From VGPI01 sp964482845 (GTDB lineage Bacteria > Cloacimonadota > Cloacimonadia > Cloacimonadales > Cloacimonadaceae): a stretch of 5,688 bases of DNA. Within the stretch, counting starts at the first letter, position 1. Every line of letters begins with the position of its first letter. The notes beneath the pieces are model-generated. The model had not been told where the DNA came from and did no database searches. It worked only from the letters and a program-made list of their open reading frames with translations. Shown here piece by piece: positions 1 to 5,688 of the stretch. A program made the translations under genes and the position numbers. The stretch lies in NCBI GenBank assembly GCA_964482845.1, contig CAYZZE010000112.1, positions 1 to 5,688 on the forward strand, given 5' to 3'.

Positions 1-36
1 GGATAAATCCGGTGTTGCCGATTATTCAACGGTCTT
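1..36 (+). repeat. Left copy of a terminal inverted repeat
   Basis: These 36 bases match the reverse complement of 5646-5681 at 35 positions; the only difference is C at 19 against T in the other copy. Beyond position 36 the two copies diverge. The repeat begins at the first base of the window, so its true outer boundary is unknown. In the plus frame starting at base 2 it reads DKSGVADYSTV, and the one mismatch is synonymous there (GCC or GCT, both Ala), which hints that the repeat is, or derives from, coding sequence. Confidence 0.85.
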
Positions 37-73
37 CAAAATCATATATGACGGGAAGATGCTTCCATATTAA
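2..73 (+). CDS. 3' end of an unidentified plus-strand gene (partial)
   Basis: A frame open from the window edge reads DKSGVADYSTV, then FKIIYDGKMLPY, then stops at TAA (71-73). Only 23 residues are visible, so the product cannot be named. The pattern S-T-V-F-K-I-I-Y-D-G-K faintly recalls the S-x-V-L-K-L-x-Y-G strand that precedes the TGD motif in ComEC-like metallo-beta-lactamase-fold proteins, but that TGD is absent and the match is too short to rely on. If real, the gene is convergent with the minus-strand operon, whose last stop is at 159. The first 11 residues lie inside the inverted repeat and are conserved in the other copy. The frame could be fortuitous. Confidence 0.3.
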   Translation, partial: DKSGVADYSTVFKIIYDGKMLPY

Positions 74-158
74 CCCTCTTGCCCAGGTTGGGAAATCGGA
101 ACCGATCGGGTTATCTACAATTGGGAAGTCCGTGGAATGATTGGGAGCTTAAGAACGC

Positions 159-1046
159 TTATTGGATAAGGCTACCGGTGCGGAAAGCGACCAGGAAAGC
201 GGGCTCGTATGAACTCTTTGCCTGGCGCAGTCCTTCCAAACCCATATCCTGTTCGCGGTTTATCCACTTGTACCGGCGACTGATTAGCCTGGCAACCTCC
301 CAGTTCACAAGTTGGGCGGCGCCCTTCATATCCGGGCTGTATTTTTCGTAATGGATGGTAGCCATATCAGCGGTTTGGCGGCTGAAAATGGAAAAAGCAG
401 AGATCTTGTTCCGGTGACAGATGATGTAGCCCTGCACGGGCAGGATCTCCCACTGCTCCATTGTATATTGCAGCGCTTGCAATTCGCTGTTCAGGTAGAT
501 GCCGTCGGCGTTACGCTCTCGTTTCCATTTGGCAGCAAAGGATAGGATCACTTCTTTGTTTCCGGCATTTATTGGCAGCACTTGATAATCGGGGTAACTG
601 CGGATATATTGGGCGACGAGGTTTTTCTTCTTTGCCAGTTTTTTGCCTTTGAGCAGAGCAAGAGATTCGCTTTGGTAAAGATAATCTGCCCAAGCCCGAT
701 CCTCGCTGATCTGAAAGTACCTATCCAGTCCAGGATGCTTGATCTCCCAATCGTCCGGTATTAGAATGAGGGTAGCGCGGTGGAATTGTTCCTTGAAGCG
801 ATAGTTGAGCGAAGCCAGATCGGCCGCATTGAAGTTATCACCCAAGGGAAAGCAGATGGCATGGTATTTGGGATTGTAGATAACGAGGTTATCCTGCCAG
901 AGAAGAAATTGAACCTGATACAATTTACCCCAAGTAAGCAGATTGGTGATGGAGTAATCGCAGGACTGGCGGGGGTATCGTTCCAAGTATTCCTGAAGAA
1001 GAGGGATTTCTTCCGGCGTCAGGGTTTGCAGATTCAAATTTACCAC
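159..1046 (-). CDS. DUF2156 (LPG_synthase_C-like) protein
   Basis: A 295-residue protein of the DUF2156 family, which is related to the C-terminal GNAT-fold acyltransferase domain of phosphatidylglycerol lysyltransferases. Visible family landmarks are SCDYSITNLLTWG (28-40), the stretch DYLYQ...LKGKKLAKKKN (121-142), INREQDMG (262-269) and GLRQAKSSYEP (272-282). There is no membrane domain, so this is a stand-alone cytoplasmic protein and not a full MprF; the substrate of such proteins is not known to me. The predicted start is GTG (1044-1046), 14 nt after the GNAT stop. No ATG is available upstream in frame, no good Shine-Dalgarno is seen, and the residues after it match the usual beginning of the family. 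It is probably the last gene of the operon. Between its stop and position 74 I found only a weak 4-5 bp hairpin around 100-112 without a U tract, so no convincing terminator. Confidence 0.85.
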   Translation of the reverse strand: MVNLNLQTLTPEEIPLLQEYLERYPRQSCDYSITNLLTWGKLYQVQFLLWQDNLVIYNPKYHAICFPLGDNFNAADLASLNYRFKEQFHRATLILIPDDWEIKHPGLDRYFQISEDRAWADYLYQSESLALLKGKKLAKKKNLVAQYIRSYPDYQVLPINAGNKEVILSFAAKWKRERNADGIYLNSELQALQYTMEQWEILPVQGYIICHRNKISAFSIFSRQTADMATIHYEKYSPDMKGAAQLVNWEVARLISRRYKWINREQDMGLEGLRQAKSSYEPAFLVAFRTGSLIQ

Positions 1047-1060
1047 TTGTTTACGGATGC

Positions 1061-1477
1061 TTATTCTTTCATGAGGAAAGGGGTATAGTCCGTCATCCTG
1101 TTGAAGCCGAGATTCTCGTAAAAGCGTTCATACCCCGGCTCGCTGATCAGACCGATCCAACCAATGCCACATGCCTTGAGGTGATTTACCAATGTCCTGA
1201 TGATCCGCTGGCCAATGCCTTTGCCGCGATAATCCTGACGGACAGTGACGTCCTGAATGTAGGCGTCGCTTACGCCATCGCTGATGATGCGTCCCATTCC
1301 GATGATATCATCATTATCCAGGGCGATGACAAAGCAGAAGCTATGACGGATGATCCTGCCAATAAACTCACGGGACTCCGGCGTGAACTCTTCCGACCAC
1401 CAGCCCGCCTGATGATACAGAGCGAGGATCTGATCGGGTGGCGCGCTCTTTACGATCCTGTATTCTATCTGGTTCAT
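1061..1477 (-). CDS. GNAT family N-acetyltransferase
   Basis: A 138-residue, single-domain GNAT acetyltransferase that should transfer an acetyl group from acetyl-CoA to an amine; the acceptor cannot be read from the sequence. The acetyl-CoA pyrophosphate-binding motif A is clear: the strand IQDVTVR (74-80) runs into QDYRGKGIG (81-89) and the following helix. Motif B is at 116-125 (YERFYENLGF), with the usual Tyr and the terminal Gly-Phe. Length is normal for a minimal GNAT. The start is ATG with TTGAGGT just upstream (1481-1487); the spacing of 3 nt is short but acceptable. It lies 28 nt after dprA and 14 nt before the DUF2156 gene, so it is probably cotranscribed with both. Its neighbour also has a GNAT-related fold, but the two share no obvious sequence similarity. 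Confidence 0.9.
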   Translation of the reverse strand: MNQIEYRIVKSAPPDQILALYHQAGWWSEEFTPESREFIGRIIRHSFCFVIALDNDDIIGMGRIISDGVSDAYIQDVTVRQDYRGKGIGQRIIRTLVNHLKACGIGWIGLISEPGYERFYENLGFNRMTDYTPFLMKE

Positions 1478-1505
1478 AATACCTCAAAATGACGTTATTC
1501 CGCCC

Positions 1506-2600
1506 TCAACGGATAATGTAACTATTGCCTGATGCTTTGGCAATCAGGGATTTGAGTTCAAGATTGAGCAGAGCGATGGAGATCTGGCCAAAATTGAGCC
1601 CTGACGCGAGCATCAGTTCATCAAAACTTACCTCTCTTTGCTCCCTGGTAATGATCTCATAGAGCCCGTTTTCGTTATCACTGAGTTCGGGGAAAAGACC
1701 CATCCGATCCATATCCGCATGTTTTAGCCCATAATATGATATGAGGTCATCTTCAGAAGTGACCGCGATGGCGCCATTCCGAATGAGGTGATTTGGACCC
1801 TGGGCATTGATGTTGTTGATGTTACCGGGCAGGGCAAAAATCTCTCGATTGTATTCAAGGGCAAATTTGGCAGTGAGCAACGCACCGCTGGTGATGGCGC
1901 CTTCCACAATGAAGACGGCTTGGGAGAGCCCGGCCACCATTCGGTTGCGGGAAGGAAAATTCCAGCGCTCCATCTTGATACCAGGTTCATGCTCGCTGAG
2001 AATCAGGCCTTTGGCGATGATATCGGCCTTCAATTCTTTGTTTTGGGGTGGGTAACACTGATCCAATCCGTGAGCCAATACCGCTATTGTTTTACCTTGA
2101 GCTTTCAGGGACGCGAGATGAGCTATCGTATCGATCCCAATCGCCATTCCGCTAATAATACAGACGCCGCCACGAACGAGCGGGGCAATTAGTTTTGAGG
2201 TCATTTCCCTGCCGTAAGCGGATGGCTTGCGCGTGCCGACCACTCCCAGAACCGGCACTTCTCCGGTCAGTGATATGTCTCCCTTGTAATACAGAATGGG
2301 CGGAGGGGAGTACGTCTGCCTGAGAGCGGGAGGGTAATCCTGATCAAGGATAGTGGTATAGGATATGTTGTAATGCTTTCGCGTCTCCAACACTTGCCTC
2401 AGATTGGCAGGTAGGCGGGCAGAGATCAAATGCTCACGGGCTGCCGCCGATAGGAATACTGCGTCATAGAGCGGGTGAGACGAATTGCCAATGAAACTCT
2501 CCGGAACGCCGTACTCGCGCACAATGCGGAGCAGGGTCTGAAATCCAACGTCAGGCGCATTTTTCAGACATAGCCAGGCCGACAATTTTGAATCGCTCAA
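1506..2600 (-). CDS. dprA: DNA-processing protein DprA
   Basis: DprA (Smf) binds single-stranded DNA in the cytoplasm during natural transformation and loads RecA on it. The 364-residue protein has the full family architecture: an N-terminal helical region (about 1-80), the lead-in YPPALRQ...PPPILYYKG (89-107), then the Rossmann-like core with VVGTRKPSAYG (120-130), SGMAIGID (150-157), FPSRNR (215-220), EGAITSGALLTA (233-244), LPGN (257-260) and GPNHLI (268-273). A C-terminal winged-helix (DML1-like) domain follows at about 308-364. The start is taken as TTG (2598-2600), whose bases overlap the obg stop as TTGA; AAGGA at 2611-2615 sits 10 nt upstream and no ATG is nearby. The overlap suggests translation coupled to obg. 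The gene looks intact. DprA also occurs in bacteria not known to be transformable, so competence does not follow from its presence. Confidence 0.96.
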   Translation of the reverse strand: MSDSKLSAWLCLKNAPDVGFQTLLRIVREYGVPESFIGNSSHPLYDAVFLSAAAREHLISARLPANLRQVLETRKHYNISYTTILDQDYPPALRQTYSPPPILYYKGDISLTGEVPVLGVVGTRKPSAYGREMTSKLIAPLVRGGVCIISGMAIGIDTIAHLASLKAQGKTIAVLAHGLDQCYPPQNKELKADIIAKGLILSEHEPGIKMERWNFPSRNRMVAGLSQAVFIVEGAITSGALLTAKFALEYNREIFALPGNINNINAQGPNHLIRNGAIAVTSEDDLISYYGLKHADMDRMGLFPELSDNENGLYEIITREQREVSFDELMLASGLNFGQISIALLNLELKSLIAKASGNSYIIR

Positions 2601-3610
2601 TCTGCCAGCGTCCTTATCTTCTTAAAGAGATGGTGTTTGAGTTCCGTGATGTTGTGTCCGCTGACCGCAGAAATAGCTATGAGAGGGACTTGGCATTCGG
2701 TCATGAACCGCTGTCGAATCTGGTCGAGCGTTGAGCCCAAGTCATCTTCTGATATGCTGTCTGTCTTGCTGATGGCGATCAAATGAGGTTTACGATCCAT
2801 GTAAGTATCGTATTTATGCAATTCATTGCGCAGGACACGATACGCTTCCAGGTGATCTGGAGAGCGGATATCGATCAAGAAAAGGAGTATGGAAGTGCGT
2901 TGAATATGGCGCAAGAATTGCGTTCCCAAGCCCTTGCCGAGATGAGCGCCTTCGATAATGCCGGGGATGTCCGCCATAACAAAGGACTGGTAATCGCCGA
3001 CGCTAACGACGCCCAGCATCGGCTCAAGAGTGGTAAATTCATAGTCGGCAATCTTGGGACGGGCTGCGGACATAACGCTGAGGAGAGTGGATTTGCCGGC
3101 ATTGGGAAAGCCGACAAGACCGACGTCCGCAATCAGTTTGAGCACCAATTCCAAGTCATATTTCTCTGTCTTTTTCCCTGGAGTGGCGCGACGAGGCGCT
3201 TGATTGGTGGGAGTGGCAAAATTAATGTTACCCTTGCCGCCATATCCCCCTTTCCCGAGAATTATCATCTCTCCGGGTTCGGTGATATCAGCCAGTTTGC
3301 GCCTTCCCTCATCACTAACCAGGAAGATCTCGGTGCCCAGGGGAAAACGCATGATGATGCTTGCTCCAGAAGCGCCTGATTGGCGTGATCCGGATCCCGG
3401 CTTGCCGTTCCCGGCATAAAATGTCCGGTTATTTCTGTAGTCCAGGAGGGTGTTTATATTTGTGTCGCCCACGGCAATAACATCGCCGCCGCGTCCTCCG
3501 TCTCCGCCATCCGGACCGCCTTTGGGGATAAATTTTTCCCGCCGGAAACTGACCACTCCGTCACCACCGTCTCCCGCTTTTATCTTTATGCGTGCATGGT
3601 CTATGAACAT
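2597..3610 (-). CDS. obgE: Obg family GTPase (ObgE/CgtA)
   Basis: Obg is an essential GTPase that binds the large ribosomal subunit during its maturation and links growth to nutrient stress. The 337-residue protein has the glycine-rich Obg fold (about 1-158; GDGGDG at 13-18, GGPDGGDGGRGG at 31-42). The G domain follows: G1 GFPNAGKST (167-175), G2 FTTLEP (192-197), G3 DIPG (214-217), G4 SKTD (281-284) and G5 SAVSG (314-318). G4 has Ser in place of the usual Asn of NKxD, a form I recall from Bacteroidota Obg proteins. There is no C-terminal OCT domain, so it is a short-type Obg (Bacillus subtilis Obg is near 430 residues). It starts at ATG 10 nt after the secreted-protein gene, and its AAGGTGA Shine-Dalgarno (3621-3627) contains that gene's stop codon. 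It overlaps dprA by 4 nt. Confidence 0.97.
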   Translation of the reverse strand: MFIDHARIKIKAGDGGDGVVSFRREKFIPKGGPDGGDGGRGGDVIAVGDTNINTLLDYRNNRTFYAGNGKPGSGSRQSGASGASIIMRFPLGTEIFLVSDEGRRKLADITEPGEMIILGKGGYGGKGNINFATPTNQAPRRATPGKKTEKYDLELVLKLIADVGLVGFPNAGKSTLLSVMSAARPKIADYEFTTLEPMLGVVSVGDYQSFVMADIPGIIEGAHLGKGLGTQFLRHIQRTSILLFLIDIRSPDHLEAYRVLRNELHKYDTYMDRKPHLIAISKTDSISEDDLGSTLDQIRQRFMTECQVPLIAISAVSGHNITELKHHLFKKIRTLAD

Positions 3611-3620
3611 CGGCGATAAA

Positions 3621-5111
3621 TCACCTTGTTACCATAAATTTACGGGTCAGATGCCGGGTATTCTGTGACGCTTTGAGAATATAGATCCCAGCGGCTGCTC
3701 TGATGCCTTGAATCTCGCCATCCCAGTGGATTTGCAGCGTTGTTTTGTCCGTCGTCCCACGATATAAGTCGTGCACCTTTTGTCCGCGAAGATTGTAGAT
3801 GGACACGGTCAACATGCCTGATTCAAGATTTTCCAAGGTAATCTTGACCGCTCCGGTAACCGGATTGGGCAGTGAGCAGGACATGGCTGCGGGAATGGCT
3901 TCGGTATCGGATATGGAAGTGGTAATGTAGTATTCATAAGTGGTGATATCGGTGTCCGAGACAAATATCACCCCGCTCGTCCACCCATCAGCAGGAACGA
4001 TTGCCGTCCAGATCGTTGGTTCGCTAAAATCCGCCACTGCTGTTTGCATCTGGTAGGTACTGCCATTGGACAGCGTAACTTCGAACACCAGTGGAAAATC
4101 CTGATCGGAGTCGATATAGGTGGCTTGAATCCGTTTACTGGCACCCATGTGAACCACCGAGACATCAATCAGGTTCGGCGGAGTGGCAAAACTGCGCTGA
4201 TAGACGTGGTTATGGCAGATAAGCAGAGCGGGATTGGTATGGTCGGCGAGATAAAAGTCCGGCTGCATCGTTACCATGTCGAGGGCAATGCGTATGGTAT
4301 TGTTCATGACGACCAAGCTACCGGTTTGATTAGGCCAGTCGCCAAAGGCAGGATCGGCTGTGAGATCGCTGAAATTGCAAGCAAGATGAAGTTTTCCCCC
4401 GCTTACCTGGGACTGGATATTGCCCAGCCGTTCGTAAGTAGGTTCCATCTCCGAAGTCATTCCCACCTTGTAAAGCCCCGATGATATCACCCCAGGGATA
4501 TTGAAAGTATAGATCATGGCAAACATTGTGGAATCGCCCATGGCGGATTCCGGGTTCATAATGCCCACCATATAGAGATTATAAGCAGTAAGCGAACTCA
4601 TCGTCGGATAGGTGCCAGTTGCGTTTTCCAAGGTTACGTATAATTTGTTGGTGGACACAGCGGCGTAAGTTCCCGTCAGATCAAGCGCAGGAACGTTTAT
4701 CATGACAGTATCGCCGACGGCGTCTTCGGCAATAAACGCCATAACATTAGGTGCGAGGGGAAAAGCGTCGCTTGCCAGATAAGCAGGATTGAGCACTGCC
4801 ATCTCTTCTCCCATATACTCTTCCACGGCCCTGATCCGGTAGCGTAAATGTTGCCCTTGAAGATATGGAACGTGTGCCTGTTTGACGTTTGCCGCATGAT
4901 CGGTGATAGGTTGCTCGATCCAGGCAGTGCCATTGATGCTGGTAAAAATTGAGTATTGCATCAATGAACCCGGCGTGGTATCAAAGCGAAAATAGATATT
5001 TCCACCGCTGCACAAATCACTATGCCGCAAAAACTGCCACGGCGTAACATCCTGCGCCGGTAGCAGCATTGCACCCATAATCAAAAAACCGAGTACTAAA
5101 AGTCGTTTCAT
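3621..5111 (-). CDS. Secreted protein with C-terminal FlgD-like / type A sorting domain
   Basis: A 496-residue exported protein of unknown function. The start is ATG at 5109-5111: GGAGG (5120-5124) lies 8 nt upstream, and the protein then opens with a typical signal peptide, MKRLLVLGFLIMGAMLL, ending near PAQ (18-20). The same frame extends upstream to 5153, adding 14 residues, but that would bury the signal peptide and has no better ribosome binding site. Residues 25-400 are rich in Thr, Ser and hydrophobic beta-strand patterns, with no catalytic motif I recognise; 30-100 may be a beta-sandwich module. Residues 410-496 form the C-terminal domain: SLPNPVTG (413-420), VSIYNLRGQKV (436-446), WDG (463-465), AAGIYILK (473-480) and a final RKFMVTR. 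This fits FlgD-like Ig / T9SS type A sorting domains, which direct proteins through the outer membrane in FCB bacteria and are then cleaved. It appears to be the first gene of the operon. Confidence 0.88.
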   Translation of the reverse strand: MKRLLVLGFLIMGAMLLPAQDVTPWQFLRHSDLCSGGNIYFRFDTTPGSLMQYSIFTSINGTAWIEQPITDHAANVKQAHVPYLQGQHLRYRIRAVEEYMGEEMAVLNPAYLASDAFPLAPNVMAFIAEDAVGDTVMINVPALDLTGTYAAVSTNKLYVTLENATGTYPTMSSLTAYNLYMVGIMNPESAMGDSTMFAMIYTFNIPGVISSGLYKVGMTSEMEPTYERLGNIQSQVSGGKLHLACNFSDLTADPAFGDWPNQTGSLVVMNNTIRIALDMVTMQPDFYLADHTNPALLICHNHVYQRSFATPPNLIDVSVVHMGASKRIQATYIDSDQDFPLVFEVTLSNGSTYQMQTAVADFSEPTIWTAIVPADGWTSGVIFVSDTDITTYEYYITTSISDTEAIPAAMSCSLPNPVTGAVKITLENLESGMLTVSIYNLRGQKVHDLYRGTTDKTTLQIHWDGEIQGIRAAAGIYILKASQNTRHLTRKFMVTR

Positions 5112-5230
5112 TTTACTATCCTCCACCTCGTAATTAGTTGGTCCAAAGGACAAATCCGGCTTGCGACCCTGTCAATTCGCCTGACCATGTTTCCTTCACT
5201 TTTGTAGATTGCATTTTCATAATTCTTCAT
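5108..5230 (-). other. Possible 40-codon leader ORF overlapping the next start codon
   Basis: An ATG at 5228-5230 opens a 40-codon frame (MKNYENAIYKSE... to ...RWRIVK) that stops at TGA 5108-5110, overlapping the ATG of the secreted-protein gene as ATGA. The ATG begins 6 nt after the TATAAT at 5237-5242, about where transcription would start, so it would be read from a nearly leaderless mRNA. The peptide matches nothing I know, has no recognised motif, and its last codons cover the Shine-Dalgarno of the next gene. It may be a coupling leader peptide or chance. Without conservation data I favour chance. Confidence 0.2.
5120..5124 (-). promoter_or_regulatory. Ribosome binding site deciding the secreted-protein start
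   Basis: The minus strand reads GGAGG here, 8 nt before the ATG at 5111. It is the strongest Shine-Dalgarno in the window and supports the internal ATG over the longer open frame that begins at 5153. Confidence 0.8.
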
Positions 5231-5236
5231 ACGCCT

Positions 5237-5266
5237 ATTATACTGACAAGGTCGGTTATGCATAAA
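5237..5266 (-). promoter_or_regulatory. Candidate promoter of the secreted protein-obg-dprA operon
   Basis: A perfect TATAAT lies on the minus strand at 5237-5242 in the only sizeable gene-free gap upstream of the operon. A weak -35-like TTTATG is at 5261-5266 (18-nt spacer, 3 of 6 consensus bases). Transcription would start near 5230, giving a leader of about 120 nt. FCB bacteria often use a different primary promoter consensus, which lowers confidence. Confidence 0.4.
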
Positions 5267-5274
5267 TCGAGCCG

Positions 5275-5295
5275 TGATTTTGTCAATCAAAATCA
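5275..5295 (-). repeat. 21-bp dyad at the lipocalin stop codon
   Basis: Perfect 8-bp inverted arms, TGATTTTG and CAAAATCA, flank a 5-bp spacer (ATTGA on the minus strand). The first three bases are the lipocalin TGA stop. A TTGACA lies across spacer and right arm (5281-5286). The stem is AT-rich and no U tract follows, so it is a poor terminator; an operator upstream of the operon is possible. It could be chance in AT-rich sequence. Confidence 0.4.
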
Positions 5296-5688
5296 ACGAT
5301 TGAACGCAGGGGGATCGGATGACCATTGACCGCAATCCTGCTCGAAACCGCCTGTCACTACCAGCCGGCTCAAGTCAAATCCATCTTGCATGAGCGGTTC
5401 GATAATGCGGTCAAACTCATCTCGGTCAAGGCGTGGCGTGTAGGTTATAATCCTGAGATATTTCCCCTTGGGCTCGCTAACGACAGCGTAACTATAGTTT
5501 TCCACATCCTGCCCCACGATCCAGTTATTGCCGCCAAAAGACCGGAAGAAGCAAACCTTGAGTCGGGCGCCCGAATCGTCAACCTGCCATGCCTTTCCGC
5601 GCCCTTGCTCCTGATGATCGTGCCTTCCTCGTCCTCGTATAGTATAAGACCGTTGAATAATCAGCAACACCGGATTTATCCGGTTGTT
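5293..5688 (-). CDS. Blc-type lipocalin, C-terminal part (5' partial, possibly degenerate)
   Basis: The frame is open from the window edge for 131 residues. Bacterial lipocalins of the Blc type are small outer-membrane lipoproteins that bind lipids or fatty acids in a beta-barrel. The match covers the second half of the barrel: GRGKAWQVDDSGARLKVCFF (29-48), GGNNWIVGQD (52-61), NYSYAVVSEPKGKYLRI (64-80), TPRLD (84-88) and the C-terminal helix region ending LVVTGG (109-114). Signal peptide, lipobox and the early GxWYEIAR motif are missing; about half the protein is absent. Residues 1-25 do not resemble a lipocalin and lie partly in the inverted repeat. The usual YLWILSRTP reads YLRIITYTP, losing the conserved Trp and Arg. 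A GTG at 5668-5670 could serve as a start, but it would give a barrel fragment. It is either truncated, rearranged or a decaying gene; the end at TGA 5293-5295 is firm. Confidence 0.65.
   Translation of the reverse strand, partial: NNRINPVLLIIQRSYTIRGRGRHDHQEQGRGKAWQVDDSGARLKVCFFRSFGGNNWIVGQDVENYSYAVVSEPKGKYLRIITYTPRLDRDEFDRIIEPLMQDGFDLSRLVVTGGFEQDCGQWSSDPPAFNR
5646..5681 (-). repeat. Right copy of the terminal inverted repeat
   Basis: Read on the minus strand, this is the same 36-base sequence as 1-36 with one mismatch (T for C at repeat position 19). Seven more bases of the window lie outside it, so the left copy is cut by the window edge and the full repeat may be longer. The DKSGVADYSTV reading frame of the left copy is kept here, preceded by QP, but it is out of frame with the lipocalin and becomes unlike the left copy after the repeat ends. 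Confidence 0.85.
5669..5684. repeat. Short palindrome within the terminal repeat
   Basis: ACCGGATTTATCCGGT has perfect 7-bp arms around two central bases. On the minus strand AAC and GTT outside it can pair too, past one bulged A, giving a stem of about 9-10 bp with a UAAA-type loop. The left copy keeps only GGATAAATCCGGT, because the window begins inside the palindrome. Confidence 0.6.

Noticed and set aside
96..116. Rho-independent terminator after the DUF2156 gene
   Set aside because: The ATCGGTTCCGAT element has only a 4-bp usable stem and no U tract in either direction.
86..147. Three TTGGGA words at about 88, 121 and 141 as a direct repeat array
   Set aside because: The words are short, unevenly spaced and in unlike surroundings, so they do not form a repeat array.
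1788..2192. A 134-codon plus-strand open frame opposite dprA
   Set aside because: It is antisense to the conserved Rossmann core of DprA and has no protein-like motifs or plausible ribosome binding site.
2783..3379. A 198-codon plus-strand open frame opposite obg
   Set aside because: It lies wholly antisense to a complete Obg with all its motifs, and its translation resembles no family. It is a shadow of the coding strand.
4044..4484. A 146-codon plus-strand open frame opposite the secreted-protein gene
   Set aside because: It is antisense to a gene with a signal peptide and a sorting domain, and no family is recognisable in it.
5112..5153. Longer N-terminus for the secreted protein, starting at 5153
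   Set aside because: The extra 14 residues would precede a good signal peptide, and the strong GGAGG fits the ATG at 5111.
1..5688. A linear replicon or transposon with inverted termini
   Set aside because: The content is chromosomal (obg, dprA) and there is no transposase, integrase, terminal protein or replication gene. Thirty-six bases also give no sign of target duplication.

Overview
The window is about half G+C and holds a compact set of genes, all on the minus strand. The four clearest are a secreted protein with a C-terminal sorting domain, the ribosome-assembly GTPase Obg, the DNA-processing protein DprA and a GNAT acetyltransferase, followed by a DUF2156 protein. The secreted protein ends in a FlgD-like/type A sorting domain of the type IX secretion kind. 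That domain, an Obg without a C-terminal extension, and the SKTD form of the Obg G4 motif all point to the FCB side of the bacterial tree (Bacteroidota, Cloacimonadota or relatives). Cloacimonadota is my best guess, from protein style only. No 16S or other phylogenetic marker is present.

Layout, in transcription order from the right end. (1) 5688-5293: the C-terminal part of a Blc-type lipocalin, open to the window edge and possibly degenerate. (2) 5292-5112: a non-coding gap with an 8-bp-arm dyad directly on the lipocalin stop codon, a perfect TATAAT and a strong GGAGG ribosome binding site. (3) 5111-3621: the secreted protein. (4) 3610-2597: obg, 10 nt downstream, with its ribosome binding site overlapping the preceding stop codon. 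(5) 2600-1506: dprA, starting at a TTG that overlaps the obg stop. (6) 1477-1061: the GNAT gene. (7) 1046-159: the DUF2156 gene, starting at GTG. Genes 3 to 7 are spaced by -4 to 28 nt and look like one operon driven from about 5240. No rho-independent terminator is visible after 159. At the far left, a plus-strand reading frame ends at 73, convergent with the operon.

The functions do not form one pathway. Obg (ribosome maturation and stress signalling) and DprA (loading RecA on incoming single-stranded DNA) are chromosomal housekeeping genes, so this is most likely ordinary chromosome. The oddest feature is at the window edges. The first 36 bases recur, inverted and with one mismatch, at 5646-5681, so the window is bounded by inward-facing inverted copies, and each copy contains or is cut within a short palindrome. 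This could be a genuine dispersed repeat, or an assembly or amplification artefact. I see no new defence, mobile or other undescribed multigene system.
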